Shown one piece after another: positions 17,700 to 25,768 of a stretch of 64,000 nt of DNA. The DNA lies in contig NZ_PVTZ01000013.1 in NCBI RefSeq assembly GCF_003003125.1, positions 1 through 64,000 on the forward strand. The letters are read 5' to 3'. Within the stretch, counting starts at the first letter, position 1, and each line of letters opens with the position of its first letter. The position numbers were made by a program, and so were the translations under genes. Origin of the DNA: Laceyella sediminis. Lineage in GTDB: Bacteria; Bacillota; Bacilli; Thermoactinomycetales; Thermoactinomycetaceae. Under the pieces are notes generated by a model that worked only from the letters and a program-made list of their open reading frames with translations, ran no database searches and had not been told where the DNA came from.

Positions 17700-17925
17700 A
17701 GCTTTGCTTGGGTATTCTGAAGGCCGGCAACCATTAGGGTTAATGGAATGCCTGATTAAAAGGAAAAATGTTTAAATTAATGAGTAAGGAGCGCGGTTCC
17801 TAAGGAATGGCGCGAAATTGAACTGGGTTTCGGGAATGAAGGCATAAGTTTGGCCTGCAAGCAGTCCATTCTTTTTATCGAATGTTCCACCGCAGGCACT
17901 TTTTTTTGTTTTTTGTTATGTTTGT
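17700..17925 (+). ncRNA. possible structured non-coding RNA or leader with terminator
   Basis: No ORF with a ribosome site is seen. CCATTA-GGGT-TAATGG (17731-17746) is a small hairpin. Near the end GCCTGC (17853-17858) pairs with GCAGGC (17893-17898) around an inner CATTC/GAATG stem and is followed by an 8-T run, a good terminator. The stretch could be a small RNA or the leader of a lost gene. It matches no riboswitch class I know. Confidence 0.3.
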
Positions 17926-18064
17926 TTGCTGAAAAAAAACAAGAAACGATTGCCGAAACGATTTGCTACATCTTCATACTCACTGAAGGAACGTGCGCAT
18001 TTCAACAGAATCACAGCTTGATGCTGTTGGTGATTCAGGTGTTTCTCTGTCCAAAGACCTTGGG

Positions 18065-18295
18065 CTAGGTGCCATGGTAGTAGATGATGAGGTTGATGGA
18101 CGAGATAAATGCGATCAATACAGTAAAGACGGCGATCATCCAATTCCGTTTGGTGTACTTCATATCGTGATCGGCCTTTTGCATATCCTTTTCGGCTTTG
18201 GCAGTGTCTTGGACAAGGCGTTGGAGAGTCTCAACGATTCTCTCAACGTCAGCAGAAATGTTGGTTCCTTTAGGAGTAGTAGGTTGATGACTCAT
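18065..18295 (-). CDS. small tail-anchored membrane protein, unknown function
   Basis: A 76-residue protein not assigned to a family. The N-terminal two-thirds is helical and charged (ISADVERIVETLQRLVQDTA, then KAEKDMQKADHDMKYTK), compatible with a short coiled coil. One membrane segment (WMIAVFTVLIAFISSINLII) lies at the C-terminus. The layout recalls XhlA/hemolysin-like phage cell-surface proteins, but this is a loose resemblance. No strong ribosome site precedes the ATG, which lowers certainty. No neighbours share its strand nearby. Confidence 0.5.
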   Translation of the reverse strand: MSHQPTTPKGTNISADVERIVETLQRLVQDTAKAEKDMQKADHDMKYTKRNWMIAVFTVLIAFISSINLIIYYHGT

Positions 18296-18612
18296 GTTGA
18301 TTGTGGCTACGTGAGAAGCTGAGATGATTTGGTTGATTGGGTTGCGGTGTTTTGACTTGAACGGATTGACGCGTCTGCAGATGTGAAAGCTAGTGTTTGG
18401 ACACTTGTATTATAAATGATAAAATGCATATAGTAAATTGATTTATAATATTCAGAGGGGATTTTTTTCTCTCACACCTGCCAGTTAAAGATGAGGTGCA
18501 TCGGAGAAATGACAATAGGTTGTCAATAACGATCGAATCATTCATTATTAAACAAATATTATAATGAATATTAATTGGTGAGAAACTCTAAATAAAAGAA
18601 AGGAGGAGCCTT
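18296..18612. other. 317-bp AT-rich intergenic region
   Basis: Divergent upstream region for the small genes at 18065-18295 (minus) and 18613-18867 (plus). It includes AT-rich stretches such as TATTATAAATGATAAAAT near 18408. No ORF, repeat or strong hairpin was recognised. Confidence 0.4.
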
Positions 18613-18867
18613 GTGAGGAACAAGGCACCACAGGAATCATCGTTCTCCTCCTTGAAGGGGTTTGATACGTCCCAAAAAGGTACGGGCCATCTTATCAAAG
18701 AAACGAGTAAGAAATCGGCCCCTTTCTCCGGATTGGACATGATCGGGAAGGTAGGGGAAGGATTGGCGGCGATCCCACTGAAACCCGTGTTGATTGGTGC
18801 AGTGGCCGGCGGGGGGCTCGCCTCTGTCGCTGAGATGGTACGGGAAATTGAGCAAGGCCTGAAGTAA
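18613..18867 (+). CDS. small hypothetical protein with a hydrophobic C-terminal segment
   Basis: An 84-residue product of unknown family. It starts at GTG 18613, six bases after a near-perfect AAAGGAGG, so translation is well supported. The N-terminal 40 residues are polar and basic. The segment IPLKPVLIGAVAGGGLASVA (about 55-74) is hydrophobic and glycine-rich, so it may insert in a membrane. A strong terminator follows at 18885. The single-gene unit with both signals argues that it is real. Confidence 0.65.
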   Translation: MRNKAPQESSFSSLKGFDTSQKGTGHLIKETSKKSAPFSGLDMIGKVGEGLAAIPLKPVLIGAVAGGGLASVAEMVREIEQGLK

Positions 18868-18884
18868 TGACCCATATTCTCACT

Positions 18885-18914
18885 ATCCTCCTTGGCGATA
18901 AGGAGGATTTTTTT
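18885..18914 (+). terminator. terminator of the 18613 gene
   Basis: ATCCTCCTT pairs with AAGGAGGAT around loop GGCGAT, followed by seven Ts. Strong intrinsic terminator. Confidence 0.88.
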
Positions 18915-19165
18915 TGCTGTCAGTAGCAAAGGACATTTCCAGGTTAAGATCGGAGTAGAGACAAATGGAGACGGATTGATCCCCGTGGCTTGAGTGAGTG
19001 CGCTCAAGTCTTTTTGCTGTTTTTAAAGAAGGCTATTTGTTACGCTGTATTGAACGCGTGCAATAGGTTACAGAGGGGTTGGGAAAAATGTTTTGGCTGA
19101 GTGTGTCATAAAAAATCGCTTGGTGGTTTCTATAAAATGAAGACGGTAGAAAGGAGGTTCCAACT

Positions 19166-19708
19166 ATGGGAAAGCCATCTCCTTCAGAAACGGATCAAAC
19201 CATGGACGATCACAGCGAATTTGAAGGATTGTTTCGGACTTATTATCCCTTTGTGGTGCGGCAAGTGATGCGAATCCTGCCGTCGCCATCGATCGCTGAG
19301 GATATCGCCCAAGAGGTGTTTGTCCAATTTTATCATACCGACCGTACCGTGATTGAGAATATCCCTGCTTGGTTGGCCAAAGCAACGATTCACGCCACGT
19401 ATAATCATTTGCGCTCAGAAAAAAGGCATCTGGCTCGGGTGAAAAAGGAATCTCTTTATTTGCTGGATTCGTTGCCTTCAACAGAAAGCGAGTGGCTGAG
19501 TCGGGAAGATGTGGTGATGGTACGCCGTGCGCTGCTTCAGATGGATGATCGGGAGCGAACCCTTTTGCTGATGAAGTACGCCGGCTTTAGTTATGAAGAG
19601 CTGGCACAGGTGATGCAAATAAAAAAAGGGTATGTGGGAACCCTTTTGTCTCGGGCGAAGAACAGATTTCGCAAATTGTTGCAACAAGTGAGGGGGGATG
19701 GGGGATGA
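19166..19708 (+). CDS. ECF-type RNA polymerase sigma factor
   Basis: A 180-residue ECF sigma factor with region 2 (EDIAQEVFVQFY near residues 47-58, followed by the LAKATIHATYNHLRSEKR helix) and region 4 (ALLQMDDRERTLLLMKYAGF, then SYEELAQVMQIKKGYVGTLL). It has no regions 1 or 3. The start follows AAAGGAGGTTCCAACT. The stop overlaps the start of the next gene in an ATGA, a typical sigma/anti-sigma coupling. It probably responds to cell-envelope stress and may drive its own operon and the ABC exporter downstream, but a self-promoter motif was not clearly identified. Confidence 0.9.
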   Translation: MGKPSPSETDQTMDDHSEFEGLFRTYYPFVVRQVMRILPSPSIAEDIAQEVFVQFYHTDRTVIENIPAWLAKATIHATYNHLRSEKRHLARVKKESLYLLDSLPSTESEWLSREDVVMVRRALLQMDDRERTLLLMKYAGFSYEELAQVMQIKKGYVGTLLSRAKNRFRKLLQQVRGDGG

Positions 19709-20880
19709 AATGCTTGGATCAAGGGCGATTGCAAGCTTATCTGGATGGAGAGGTTTCACGCAAAGAGCGGAAAGAAATCGCCGTCCACCTGGAGCATTGT
19801 CGGCAGTGTCAAACATTGCTGAAGGAAATGAAAACGTTGGATGATTGGGTGCGGCTTCGCCTGGAGGGAAGCTTTGCGCTTCCATCCCAACCGCTGACCA
19901 TCCAAACCGATCAAGCTTGGGAACGGTTCAACCGCCATCTGCAAGAATCAGAGGCGAAGAAGCCGTCGCCGCACACAACACATACACACAAAAAAATGAA
20001 ATGGGGATGGAAAAACATGAAACATGGGACAAAACGGTGGATTTCCGGTATTGCCGCAGCAGGTATCATCGTGGGAAGCTTCAGCATTCCACAAGTGCAA
20101 GCGGCCGCCAGTGAATTCTTATCCATTTTCCGTGTGAAGCAGGTGGAGTTCGTCAAGGTGACGGAAGACGATTTAAGCCAAATGGCAAACTGGCTTGATG
20201 AACGGAAGGCCGGCACGCTGGATTTGAAAGGGTTAGGGAAAGTGTGGACAGATGCAGGTGATGCAAAACAAGATCGAAACCAAACTTATCAAACGGCTGA
20301 GCAAGCGATGAAAGTGGGCCATGCCGTGCCAAGCCTGCCCAAAGGCTACACAGTGATTGAGGTGAACGTGCAACAGCCTGTTACGGTGAATTTCAAACTG
20401 AACACTGATGCAGTGAATAAGATGTTGCGCCAATTGCAAACAGGTGTCAGCATCGACGCGAAGCTGAATGGAAAAGTATTTGCGCTGGATGTGCCGAAGC
20501 AAGTGCAGATGCAGATCAAAGATGAGCGAGGTGTGTATTTCGAATTTACGGAGATCGACCCAGTAAATCTGAGAGCGGATAAAGGCGTCGATCTTGCGGA
20601 ATTGCGCCAAGCGTTGCTTTCATTTCCCTTCCTTCCTGAAAACATCAAAAAACAGTTGATTGATATTAATGATTTTGATAGTACGCTACCTGTTCCCGTC
20701 TTTGATAGAGGAGGAAAAATCAAAGAAGTGAAAATCAATGGCGACAAGGGTATGGTACAATCGGATCAGATGACGAGCTCCGTGTTCTGGGAAAAAGACG
20801 GGAAACTCCGCGTCTTAACCAGTTATCAAACTAATGGCGATTACGAACAATTGGTGCGACTTGCACAACAAATGAACTAG
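19705..20880 (+). CDS. membrane-bound anti-sigma factor with zinc-finger domain
   Basis: Cognate regulator of the preceding ECF sigma factor, 391 residues. The N-terminal ZAS-type zinc motif is H28-x3-C32-x2-C35 with C3 upstream. A basic linker leads to one membrane helix (WISGIAAAGIIVGSFSIPQV, about residues 112-131), then a large extracytoplasmic domain of about 255 residues. That domain contains QTYQTAEQAMKVGHAVPSLP, a pattern like the DUF4367-type sensor domains of Bacillales anti-sigma proteins. The cytoplasmic finger would hold the sigma factor until an envelope signal releases it. The 4-bp overlap with the sigma gene supports pairing. Confidence 0.87.
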   Translation: MKCLDQGRLQAYLDGEVSRKERKEIAVHLEHCRQCQTLLKEMKTLDDWVRLRLEGSFALPSQPLTIQTDQAWERFNRHLQESEAKKPSPHTTHTHKKMKWGWKNMKHGTKRWISGIAAAGIIVGSFSIPQVQAAASEFLSIFRVKQVEFVKVTEDDLSQMANWLDERKAGTLDLKGLGKVWTDAGDAKQDRNQTYQTAEQAMKVGHAVPSLPKGYTVIEVNVQQPVTVNFKLNTDAVNKMLRQLQTGVSIDAKLNGKVFALDVPKQVQMQIKDERGVYFEFTEIDPVNLRADKGVDLAELRQALLSFPFLPENIKKQLIDINDFDSTLPVPVFDRGGKIKEVKINGDKGMVQSDQMTSSVFWEKDGKLRVLTSYQTNGDYEQLVRLAQQMN

Positions 20881-20940
20881 GGTGTACCTGGATTATGGAT
20901 GGAAGCCCATCAGATACGCACAATTTATGAACGCATGCTG

Positions 20941-20972
20941 GCAGAGTGACTCCGAAATCGGGGTGGCTCTGC
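20941..20972 (+). repeat. hairpin between anti-sigma gene and ABC transporter
   Basis: GCAGAG (20941-20946) pairs with CTCTGC (20967-20972), with additional pairing of CTCCG and CGGGG inside. It lies 60 bases downstream of the anti-sigma stop and just ahead of the ribosome site of the ABC ATPase gene. It may act as a partial attenuator or mRNA stabiliser within the operon; no clean T run follows. Confidence 0.4.
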
Positions 20973-20998
20973 TTGCTGTTTCAGGAGGAAGAATGCTC

Positions 20999-21949
20999 AT
21001 GAGCGATTATGTGATTAAAACCCAAGATTTGACCAAGTTATATGCTGGTGACAAAGGTTGTCGCGAGATCACTCTTCAAGTGCCTCGCGGCGTGGTGTAT
21101 GGGTTTCTGGGGCCGAACGGAGCGGGGAAAAGTACATTTGTGCGCACCTTATTAGGGTTGATCCGGCCGACCAGCGGAACGGCTTCGGTATTGGAACATC
21201 CCATTTCATCTGTCGCATCCCGGCAGCAAGTCGGATATTTGCCGGAGCTGTTTCGTTATCCGGATTGGATGACGGGAATACAGCTGTTGAAGTTTCACGC
21301 CGATTTGTGCAAGGTGCCGCACACCGAACAAAAAGCGAGAATCCATCACTTGCTGGAGCGAGTAGGTCTTCATCAACGTGGGGAGGAGAAGATTCGTGGC
21401 TATTCCAAAGGCATGCAACAGCGGATCGGCTTGGCATGCGCCCTGATCTCGGATCCGGCGCTTGTGTTTCTAGACGAACCAACCTCGGCGCTCGATCCCA
21501 TTGGCCGCAAAGAGGTGCGTGAGTTGATCAGCGATCTCAGGGCAGAGGGGAAGACGGTCTTTCTGAATAGCCACTTGTTGAGTGAAGTGGAGAATGTGTG
21601 CGACCATGTTGCCATCATCAACAAAGGACGGTTAGTTGTCCAAGGGGATTGGCGGGAGCTTCGTACCGTGCAGGCGCAGGTGGAAGTGACGATCTCCGAT
21701 GTAGAGGACGAGTGGTGGGCCTCTTTGTCCGACTTGGTTACCGGGTGGAAACGGTTAAGTAGCTGGGATGGCAAAAGTGCGTGGCTGTTGACCCTGTCTG
21801 AGGCCTCCCAGATCCCGGCTCTTGTCTCGACCTTGACTTCCCGGCAAATAGATGTGTACCAAGTCACTCCGAAACAACAAAACCTCGAAGAGCTTTTCAT
21901 GTATTGGATCAACAAGAAAGAAGGCGCGGAACATGTGGATAATCGCTAA
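20999..21949 (+). CDS. ABC transporter ATP-binding protein
   Basis: ATPase of a drug/bacteriocin-type ABC-2 exporter, 316 residues from ATG 20999. Walker A is GPNGAGKST, the signature YSKGMQQRIGLA and Walker B LVFLDEPTSALD, with the switch histidine in FLNSHLLSEVE. The longer frame back to 20882 adds residues unlike any ATPase. AGGAGG lies 10 bases before ATG 20999; ATG 20993 is an alternative. Overlaps the permease gene by 17 bases. It is the third gene of the sigma/anti-sigma operon, so it is probably induced by that sigma factor to export or counter an envelope-active compound. Confidence 0.93.
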   Translation: MSDYVIKTQDLTKLYAGDKGCREITLQVPRGVVYGFLGPNGAGKSTFVRTLLGLIRPTSGTASVLEHPISSVASRQQVGYLPELFRYPDWMTGIQLLKFHADLCKVPHTEQKARIHHLLERVGLHQRGEEKIRGYSKGMQQRIGLACALISDPALVFLDEPTSALDPIGRKEVRELISDLRAEGKTVFLNSHLLSEVENVCDHVAIINKGRLVVQGDWRELRTVQAQVEVTISDVEDEWWASLSDLVTGWKRLSSWDGKSAWLLTLSEASQIPALVSTLTSRQIDVYQVTPKQQNLEELFMYWINKKEGAEHVDNR

Positions 21950-22793
21950 AATATCGGTAAAGGAAATCTTGTATAAACGCATTTTTATCGTGATCTTTTT
22001 GATGTCTTTTGCCTTTCTTTGTTTTTATGGCATTGGAACGTATTATGCGGGGAAAGAAATGGCGTCTTCAGGAATGGGAAACATCCAGAATGTGTTGGCT
22101 AACAATTTTTTCGCGACGCAATTTTTGGGCATTGGGTTGTATTTTGCCGCGTTTATCACATCCTTGCTTGCGATTTTCAGTAGTGTAGGCAGCCTATCCA
22201 GGGAAATAGAGAGCCGCCAAATTGAATCGGTCTTGTGCCGTGCCCTTCCTCGCCACTCGTTTGTGTTGGGGAAACTGATTGGATTGGGTGGCATTCTTCT
22301 GTTGTTCGCCGCGTTTTTGTTTGCCGGCGTTCTGCTCATCAATCAATGGTTTGGAGGCCAATTGCGCGTCGATTTGGACTTTGGCCAACTCATGCAGGCA
22401 TCCGGCTTGTTTCTTCTGCGAGTTCTGATCTTAGCGGCCGTTTCGCTGGCGTTTAGTGCGCGGATATCGACGCTGAACAGTGGCATCATCATGATCATGT
22501 TGTACATCATCAGCATGATCGGCGGGTTTATTGAGCAATTTGGCGCTGTGCTGAAAAAACAGGTGTTGATTGACACCGGCATTGTGATCAGCTTGATCTT
22601 TCCCTTGGACTCTGTGTTTCGCAAAATGATGATCTGCCTGTTTGACTCCGCGGATAATCCGATCTCCTTTGTCTCCCAAGGATTGTTGGGCAGCATGTCC
22701 GTGCCCAGTGATTTGATGATTATTTACGCTTGCTTATACGGCCTCATTGCTTTAGGTATTGCGATTCGCTCGTTCACAGTTAGGGACATCTGA
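21933..22793 (+). CDS. ABC transporter permease
   Basis: ABC-2-type membrane protein of about 286 residues with six predicted helices, starting MWIIAKISVKEILYKRIFIV. It has the family feature of a long segment after the first helix (SLSREIESRQIESVLCRALP) that contacts the ATPase. The ATG at 21933 lies inside the end of the ATPase gene. Together the two subunits form a complete exporter. The compound exported is not known. Confidence 0.9.
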   Translation: MWIIAKISVKEILYKRIFIVIFLMSFAFLCFYGIGTYYAGKEMASSGMGNIQNVLANNFFATQFLGIGLYFAAFITSLLAIFSSVGSLSREIESRQIESVLCRALPRHSFVLGKLIGLGGILLLFAAFLFAGVLLINQWFGGQLRVDLDFGQLMQASGLFLLRVLILAAVSLAFSARISTLNSGIIMIMLYIISMIGGFIEQFGAVLKKQVLIDTGIVISLIFPLDSVFRKMMICLFDSADNPISFVSQGLLGSMSVPSDLMIIYACLYGLIALGIAIRSFTVRDI

Positions 22794-22900
22794 GAAAGCC
22801 CATTTGTGGAAGGATGTGCGGAATCCATCTGTTGGTATCGTTATGTATAGAGGAACATTTTCATCGTAATCAAAAAGGTGCCGCGCCAAATGCGCAGACT

Positions 22901-22950
22901 GCAACAGCCGACGGACCCAGCTGGTGAGAGGGCCTGTCGGCTGTTGTTGC
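22901..22950. repeat. long hairpin downstream of the ABC permease
   Basis: CAACAGCCGAC pairs perfectly with GTCGGCTGTTG across a 26-base interval, extended by GCAA at both outer ends. No T run follows on the plus strand. It may terminate poorly, protect the exporter mRNA, or be an orphan repeat. Confidence 0.5.
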
Positions 22951-23016
22951 AAGGTGAATGGATTAAGGGAGAGAATTTTTCTATAGTACCTTGCATTGAT
23001 TAATAGCTGATGATAC

Positions 23017-23032
23017 AATCTAGTCGTAGATT
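23017..23032. promoter_or_regulatory. palindrome AATCTAGTCGTAGATT, likely PadR operator
   Basis: AATCTA and TAGATT are perfect inverted arms around GTCG. The site is 45 bases upstream of a PadR gene start, and TAGTACCT occurs as a direct repeat on both sides (22984 and 23032). Autorepression by the adjacent PadR is inferred. Confidence 0.5.
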
Positions 23033-23076
23033 AGTACCTGTTATTGTTTAATACTTCGGGGAAGTTGGGTGATCAT

Positions 23077-23406
23077 GTGAATGTGCAATTTAAAAAGGGA
23101 GTCCTCACGTTGTGCGTGATGGTGCTTACTTCGAGTAAAGACCGGTATGGATATGAATTGGTAGACCGGATTTCCGAGAAATTCATGATTGCGGAAGGAA
23201 CCATTTATCCGCTCCTGAGACGGTTGACCAAAGAAGGGTATTTCACTACTTATTTGGTCGAGTCTCAAGAAGGTCCTCCGCGCAAATATTATCAGCTGAC
23301 GGAGGACGGCAATAAATATTTGAAGGAATTGGTTGAGGAGTGGAAGATGTTTTCCCGTGCTGTCGACCAAATCATAGAGGAGGGGCTCCAACTTGAAAAA
23401 GAATGA
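23077..23406 (+). CDS. PadR family transcriptional regulator (short type)
   Basis: Compact PadR protein of about 109 residues. Its winged-helix domain runs from NVQFKKGVLTLCVMVLTS through the recognition region EGTIYPLLRRLTKEGYFTTY to the wing GPPRKYYQLTEDG, with a final dimerisation helix. GTG 23077 is chosen because relatives start MNVQFKKG; an upstream in-frame TTG at 23044 is less likely. The next gene starts within its last codons (overlap at 23393). PadR-DUF1700-DUF4097 is a recurring Bacillota operon linked to envelope stress. Confidence 0.9.
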   Translation: MNVQFKKGVLTLCVMVLTSSKDRYGYELVDRISEKFMIAEGTIYPLLRRLTKEGYFTTYLVESQEGPPRKYYQLTEDGNKYLKELVEEWKMFSRAVDQIIEEGLQLEKE

Positions 23407-23947
23407 GTTCATCAACCAACTCCGCGCCCAACTAAAGGATCTTCCAGCGGCTGAACGGGAAGAAATCATCTCTGATTATGAAGAGCACTTCCGCCATGCT
23501 AAGGAAAAAGGCCGAACGGATGAAGAAGTGATCAAAAGGCTCGGCAATCCCAAAACGATTGCTAAGGAGTTTACCGCCGACTACCATCTGGGAGAAGCGA
23601 AGGCCAACCATTCACTGCCCAGCCTGACGCGCGCAGTATTCGCTTCGCTGGGATTGGGGCTGTTTAATCTCATTTTGGTGCTTGTGCCTTTTGTTGCCGT
23701 TGTCGGTTTCATTTTTTCGTTGTATGTCTTGTCGGGAGCCTTTGTATTGACACCGCTGGTGGCGGTCGCCGCTTTCGCCTGGGAAAGCTCGGTTGCCAAA
23801 GCAATTTTTAATCTGTTTGTGACACTGATTCTAGCAGGCGCGGGGATGATGCTATATGCAGGCATGAATCGCGCTTCCAAAGCAGTGATTCGATGGTTTA
23901 CCCGTTATCTGCAAGCTAACCTGAAAATAATCAAAGGGGAAAAATGA
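23393..23947 (+). CDS. DUF1700 (HAAS-domain) membrane protein
   Basis: A 184-residue protein. The N-terminal HAAS helical domain (MKKNEFINQLRAQLKDLPAA, EREEIISDYEEHFRHAKEKG, then RTDEEVIKRLGNPKTIAKEF) is followed by three or four membrane helices (about residues 80-165). It starts with TTG, seven bases after AGGAGGGG, and overlaps the PadR gene. HAAS domains are thought to pass signals between membrane proteins and PadR-like regulators. It ends with an ATGA overlap with the DUF4097 gene. The molecular function is not established. Confidence 0.88.
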   Translation: MKKNEFINQLRAQLKDLPAAEREEIISDYEEHFRHAKEKGRTDEEVIKRLGNPKTIAKEFTADYHLGEAKANHSLPSLTRAVFASLGLGLFNLILVLVPFVAVVGFIFSLYVLSGAFVLTPLVAVAAFAWESSVAKAIFNLFVTLILAGAGMMLYAGMNRASKAVIRWFTRYLQANLKIIKGEK

Positions 23948-24828
23948 GTATGAACAAAATCGTTCGTATCGGGGCCATCACCATGGCTGTCGGCATCATC
24001 GGTGTAGTTAGCATGGTGTTCTTCTTGGGATATAACTTCTTTTTGGAAGACGTTAAAAACGTGAATTTGCATAAAACGGTTGAAGCGAAGAATGCTACGC
24101 AGATAGAGATCAACTCCAATGTTGGGGACATCAACCTGCATCTCAGCGAGCGGGATGAAGTGTTGGCAGAAATGACGGGCAAGGTGCCGCAAGGTAATGA
24201 AGTGAAGTTTGAGGTATTTGAAAGCAATCATAAAATCACGGTTACCATGGAGCAGAGAGAGAAGCGTTTGCTTGACTTCTCATTTGGAAAGATAAGTGAG
24301 CCACCTGTGCTTAATGTCTACATTCCCGAAAAAATGTATGAGTCCCTGCATGTAAAGACTCGCCTTGGCGATATCCATGCGAATCAAGCATTGTTGGCCA
24401 AAACAATGACCGTGAATACCGCATCAGGCGATATTTCGCTTTCTGGCTACCGTGGCGACCAACTGAACGTCCGCTCCCATCTCGGCGACATCGAGTTGCG
24501 CCAGATCGACGCGACGGTCGATGTGAGAGCGGACAGTGGCGATATCGAAGTCCGCCCGCTTCTCAACGCCAAAAAGGATAACCGCATTCAAAGCAATCTC
24601 GGTGATGTGACTGTGCAACTCCAATCGCTTCCAAAATCGCTATATGTCGATTTGGCAACCAACTTGGGCAGCATTGATACCGACTTTCCCGTGACTGCTG
24701 TGACGAGCGGCAAAAAAGAATTGGTTGAAGTACATGCAGGGTTGAAGGGATATATCGGGGAGCAATCCGACAATAGCGCCCAGTTGCATGTGATAACAGA
24801 TTCGGGCAATGTCATTTTGCAAAAATGA
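23944..24828 (+). CDS. DUF4097 beta-strand repeat membrane protein
   Basis: A 294-residue protein with an N-terminal membrane anchor (GAITMAVGIIGVVSMVFFLG) and a long extracytoplasmic domain of short repeated beta units of the form GDI.L..., visible as NVGDINLHLSE, RLGDIHANQ, ASGDISLSG, HLGDIELRQ, DSGDIEVRP and NLGDVTVQL. Such repeats build a right-handed beta solenoid. It is the third gene of the PadR-DUF1700-DUF4097 operon, coupled by ATGA at 23944. An adhesion-like or sensory surface role is possible, but no biochemical function is known to me. Confidence 0.88.
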   Translation: MSMNKIVRIGAITMAVGIIGVVSMVFFLGYNFFLEDVKNVNLHKTVEAKNATQIEINSNVGDINLHLSERDEVLAEMTGKVPQGNEVKFEVFESNHKITVTMEQREKRLLDFSFGKISEPPVLNVYIPEKMYESLHVKTRLGDIHANQALLAKTMTVNTASGDISLSGYRGDQLNVRSHLGDIELRQIDATVDVRADSGDIEVRPLLNAKKDNRIQSNLGDVTVQLQSLPKSLYVDLATNLGSIDTDFPVTAVTSGKKELVEVHAGLKGYIGEQSDNSAQLHVITDSGNVILQK

Positions 24829-24930
24829 ACGAGTCTCTTGCAAACAAGTACACCGCCAGTGGTCTTATATTTTGTTTTGCGAATGCTTGCGAAATTATCG
24901 TATCCCGATAAACCGCACTGAATTCCGCGT

Positions 24931-25387
24931 TGTAATGGTAAACGATGTCTTTTGGATCTTAAGAGAAGGTTATTTTAACAAGAATAAAAAGCCAAAAATC
25001 AAGGATAAACAAATAGCAATCACCACCTATACCCAATTAGGTTTGCTATACTTAGATCAAGGGCAGATGGAACTCGCTCACACTGCTTTAGAAGAGGCAG
25101 TCAGACAGGGAAAGAAACATAAAGATAGCTATCGATTAGTCAAAGCTTTAATAGCCCTGGCAGATTGTCGATTGATGCAAAGGTATGACATGAAAGCACT
25201 AGAACATTATCAAGAAGCGCTCAAGTTAACTGAAAAACACTCATTTGACACGTTGCGATTCGATATTTTATTAGAAATTACAGAAATAACCAAAAGAAAC
25301 AATCTTCCCACCTATCAAAAATATATAGACGAATTTAGACAGTCTGCGCTATCATTACGAGATCAAAGGGAGGTAGAAAGAGAATGA
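24931..25387 (+). pseudogene. 5'-truncated TPR regulator (RRNPP-like C-terminal part)
   Basis: The open frame from about 24931 encodes tetratricopeptide helices: QIAITTYTQLGLLYLDQGQM, ELAHTALEEAVRQGKKHKDS, RLVKALIALADCRLMQRYDM, KALEHYQEALKLTEKHSFDT, then a final capping helix. This is the peptide-binding half of Rap/NprR/PlcR-like regulators. The expected N-terminal HTH or phosphatase bundle is absent, no ribosome site precedes any start, and the frame upstream merges with the end of the DUF4097 gene. It therefore looks truncated. The stop codon overlaps a short ORF starting at 25384, reminiscent of regulator/peptide pairs. Confidence 0.65.
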
Positions 25388-25437
25388 AACAAATCAAAAC
25401 GCAACTTTTTATAAATGATCCACCCATTGAAGATTAA
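25384..25437 (+). CDS. 17-codon ORF overlapping the TPR gene (possible signalling peptide)
   Basis: ATG at 25384 overlaps the TPR stop as ATGA and encodes MKQIKTQLFINDPPIED before TAA. GGGAGGTAGAAAGAGA supplies a ribosome site upstream. Peptide genes often follow TPR receptors in this way, but known precursors are longer and carry a secretion signal, which this lacks. It may be a remnant or a cytosolic peptide. Confidence 0.35.
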   Translation: MKQIKTQLFINDPPIED

Positions 25438-25440
25438 GTA

Positions 25441-25495
25441 ATATCAATATATAAGGGAGTTCGGATAATTGCCGAATTCCCTGTTATATTGATAT
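25441..25495 (+). terminator. long imperfect hairpin after the TPR cassette
   Basis: ATATCAATATATAAGGGAG (25441 on) pairs with CCCTGTTATATTGATAT (to 25495), with an inner TTCGG/CCGAA stem, giving arms of about 24 bp with three to four mismatches. The GC-rich core AGGGAGTTCGG/CCGAATTCCCT would work as a terminator. Confidence 0.55.
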
Positions 25496-25523
25496 TGCAT
25501 AAAAAATGATGTGTATATTGCAT

Positions 25524-25628
25524 ATAATCATATGATTATCTGTGAATATCAGTGATATACAGTTGATTAAAACGATAATAAACACAATTATATTAGATTG
25601 AATATTTATAAAAATGCGCATATAATCA
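25524..25628. promoter_or_regulatory. cluster of palindromes and repeated GCATATAATCA
   Basis: ATAATCATATGATTAT (25524-25539) is a perfect 16-bp palindrome. ATATCAGTGATAT just downstream is a second. GCATATAATCA occurs at 25520-25530 and again at 25618-25628. The very AT-rich interval looks like an operator region upstream of the short ORF at 25695. The regulator is unknown; the neighbouring TPR remnant is a candidate. Confidence 0.4.
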
Positions 25629-25694
25629 AACTGTAGTTGCAACGTATGTTTTTCAGTTGCTATCTACACAAAATATTGGGGGGAGGTAATTGAA

Positions 25695-25718
25695 ATGCAA
25701 GAGCCACCTGATCACTGA
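25695..25718 (+). other. seven-codon ORF behind a very strong ribosome site
   Basis: GGGGGGAGG with an 8-base spacer precedes ATG 25695, which encodes MQEPPDH and then TGA. The signal strength is far beyond chance for such a short frame. It is either the start of a gene that was cut off by deletion, or a leader peptide. The sequence just beyond is the tail end of the convergent gene. Confidence 0.35.
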
Positions 25719-25768
25719 TGTAAAAGAAACAAGGCGCACCACTGCGCCGGGATCCTCATAGTATGAAT

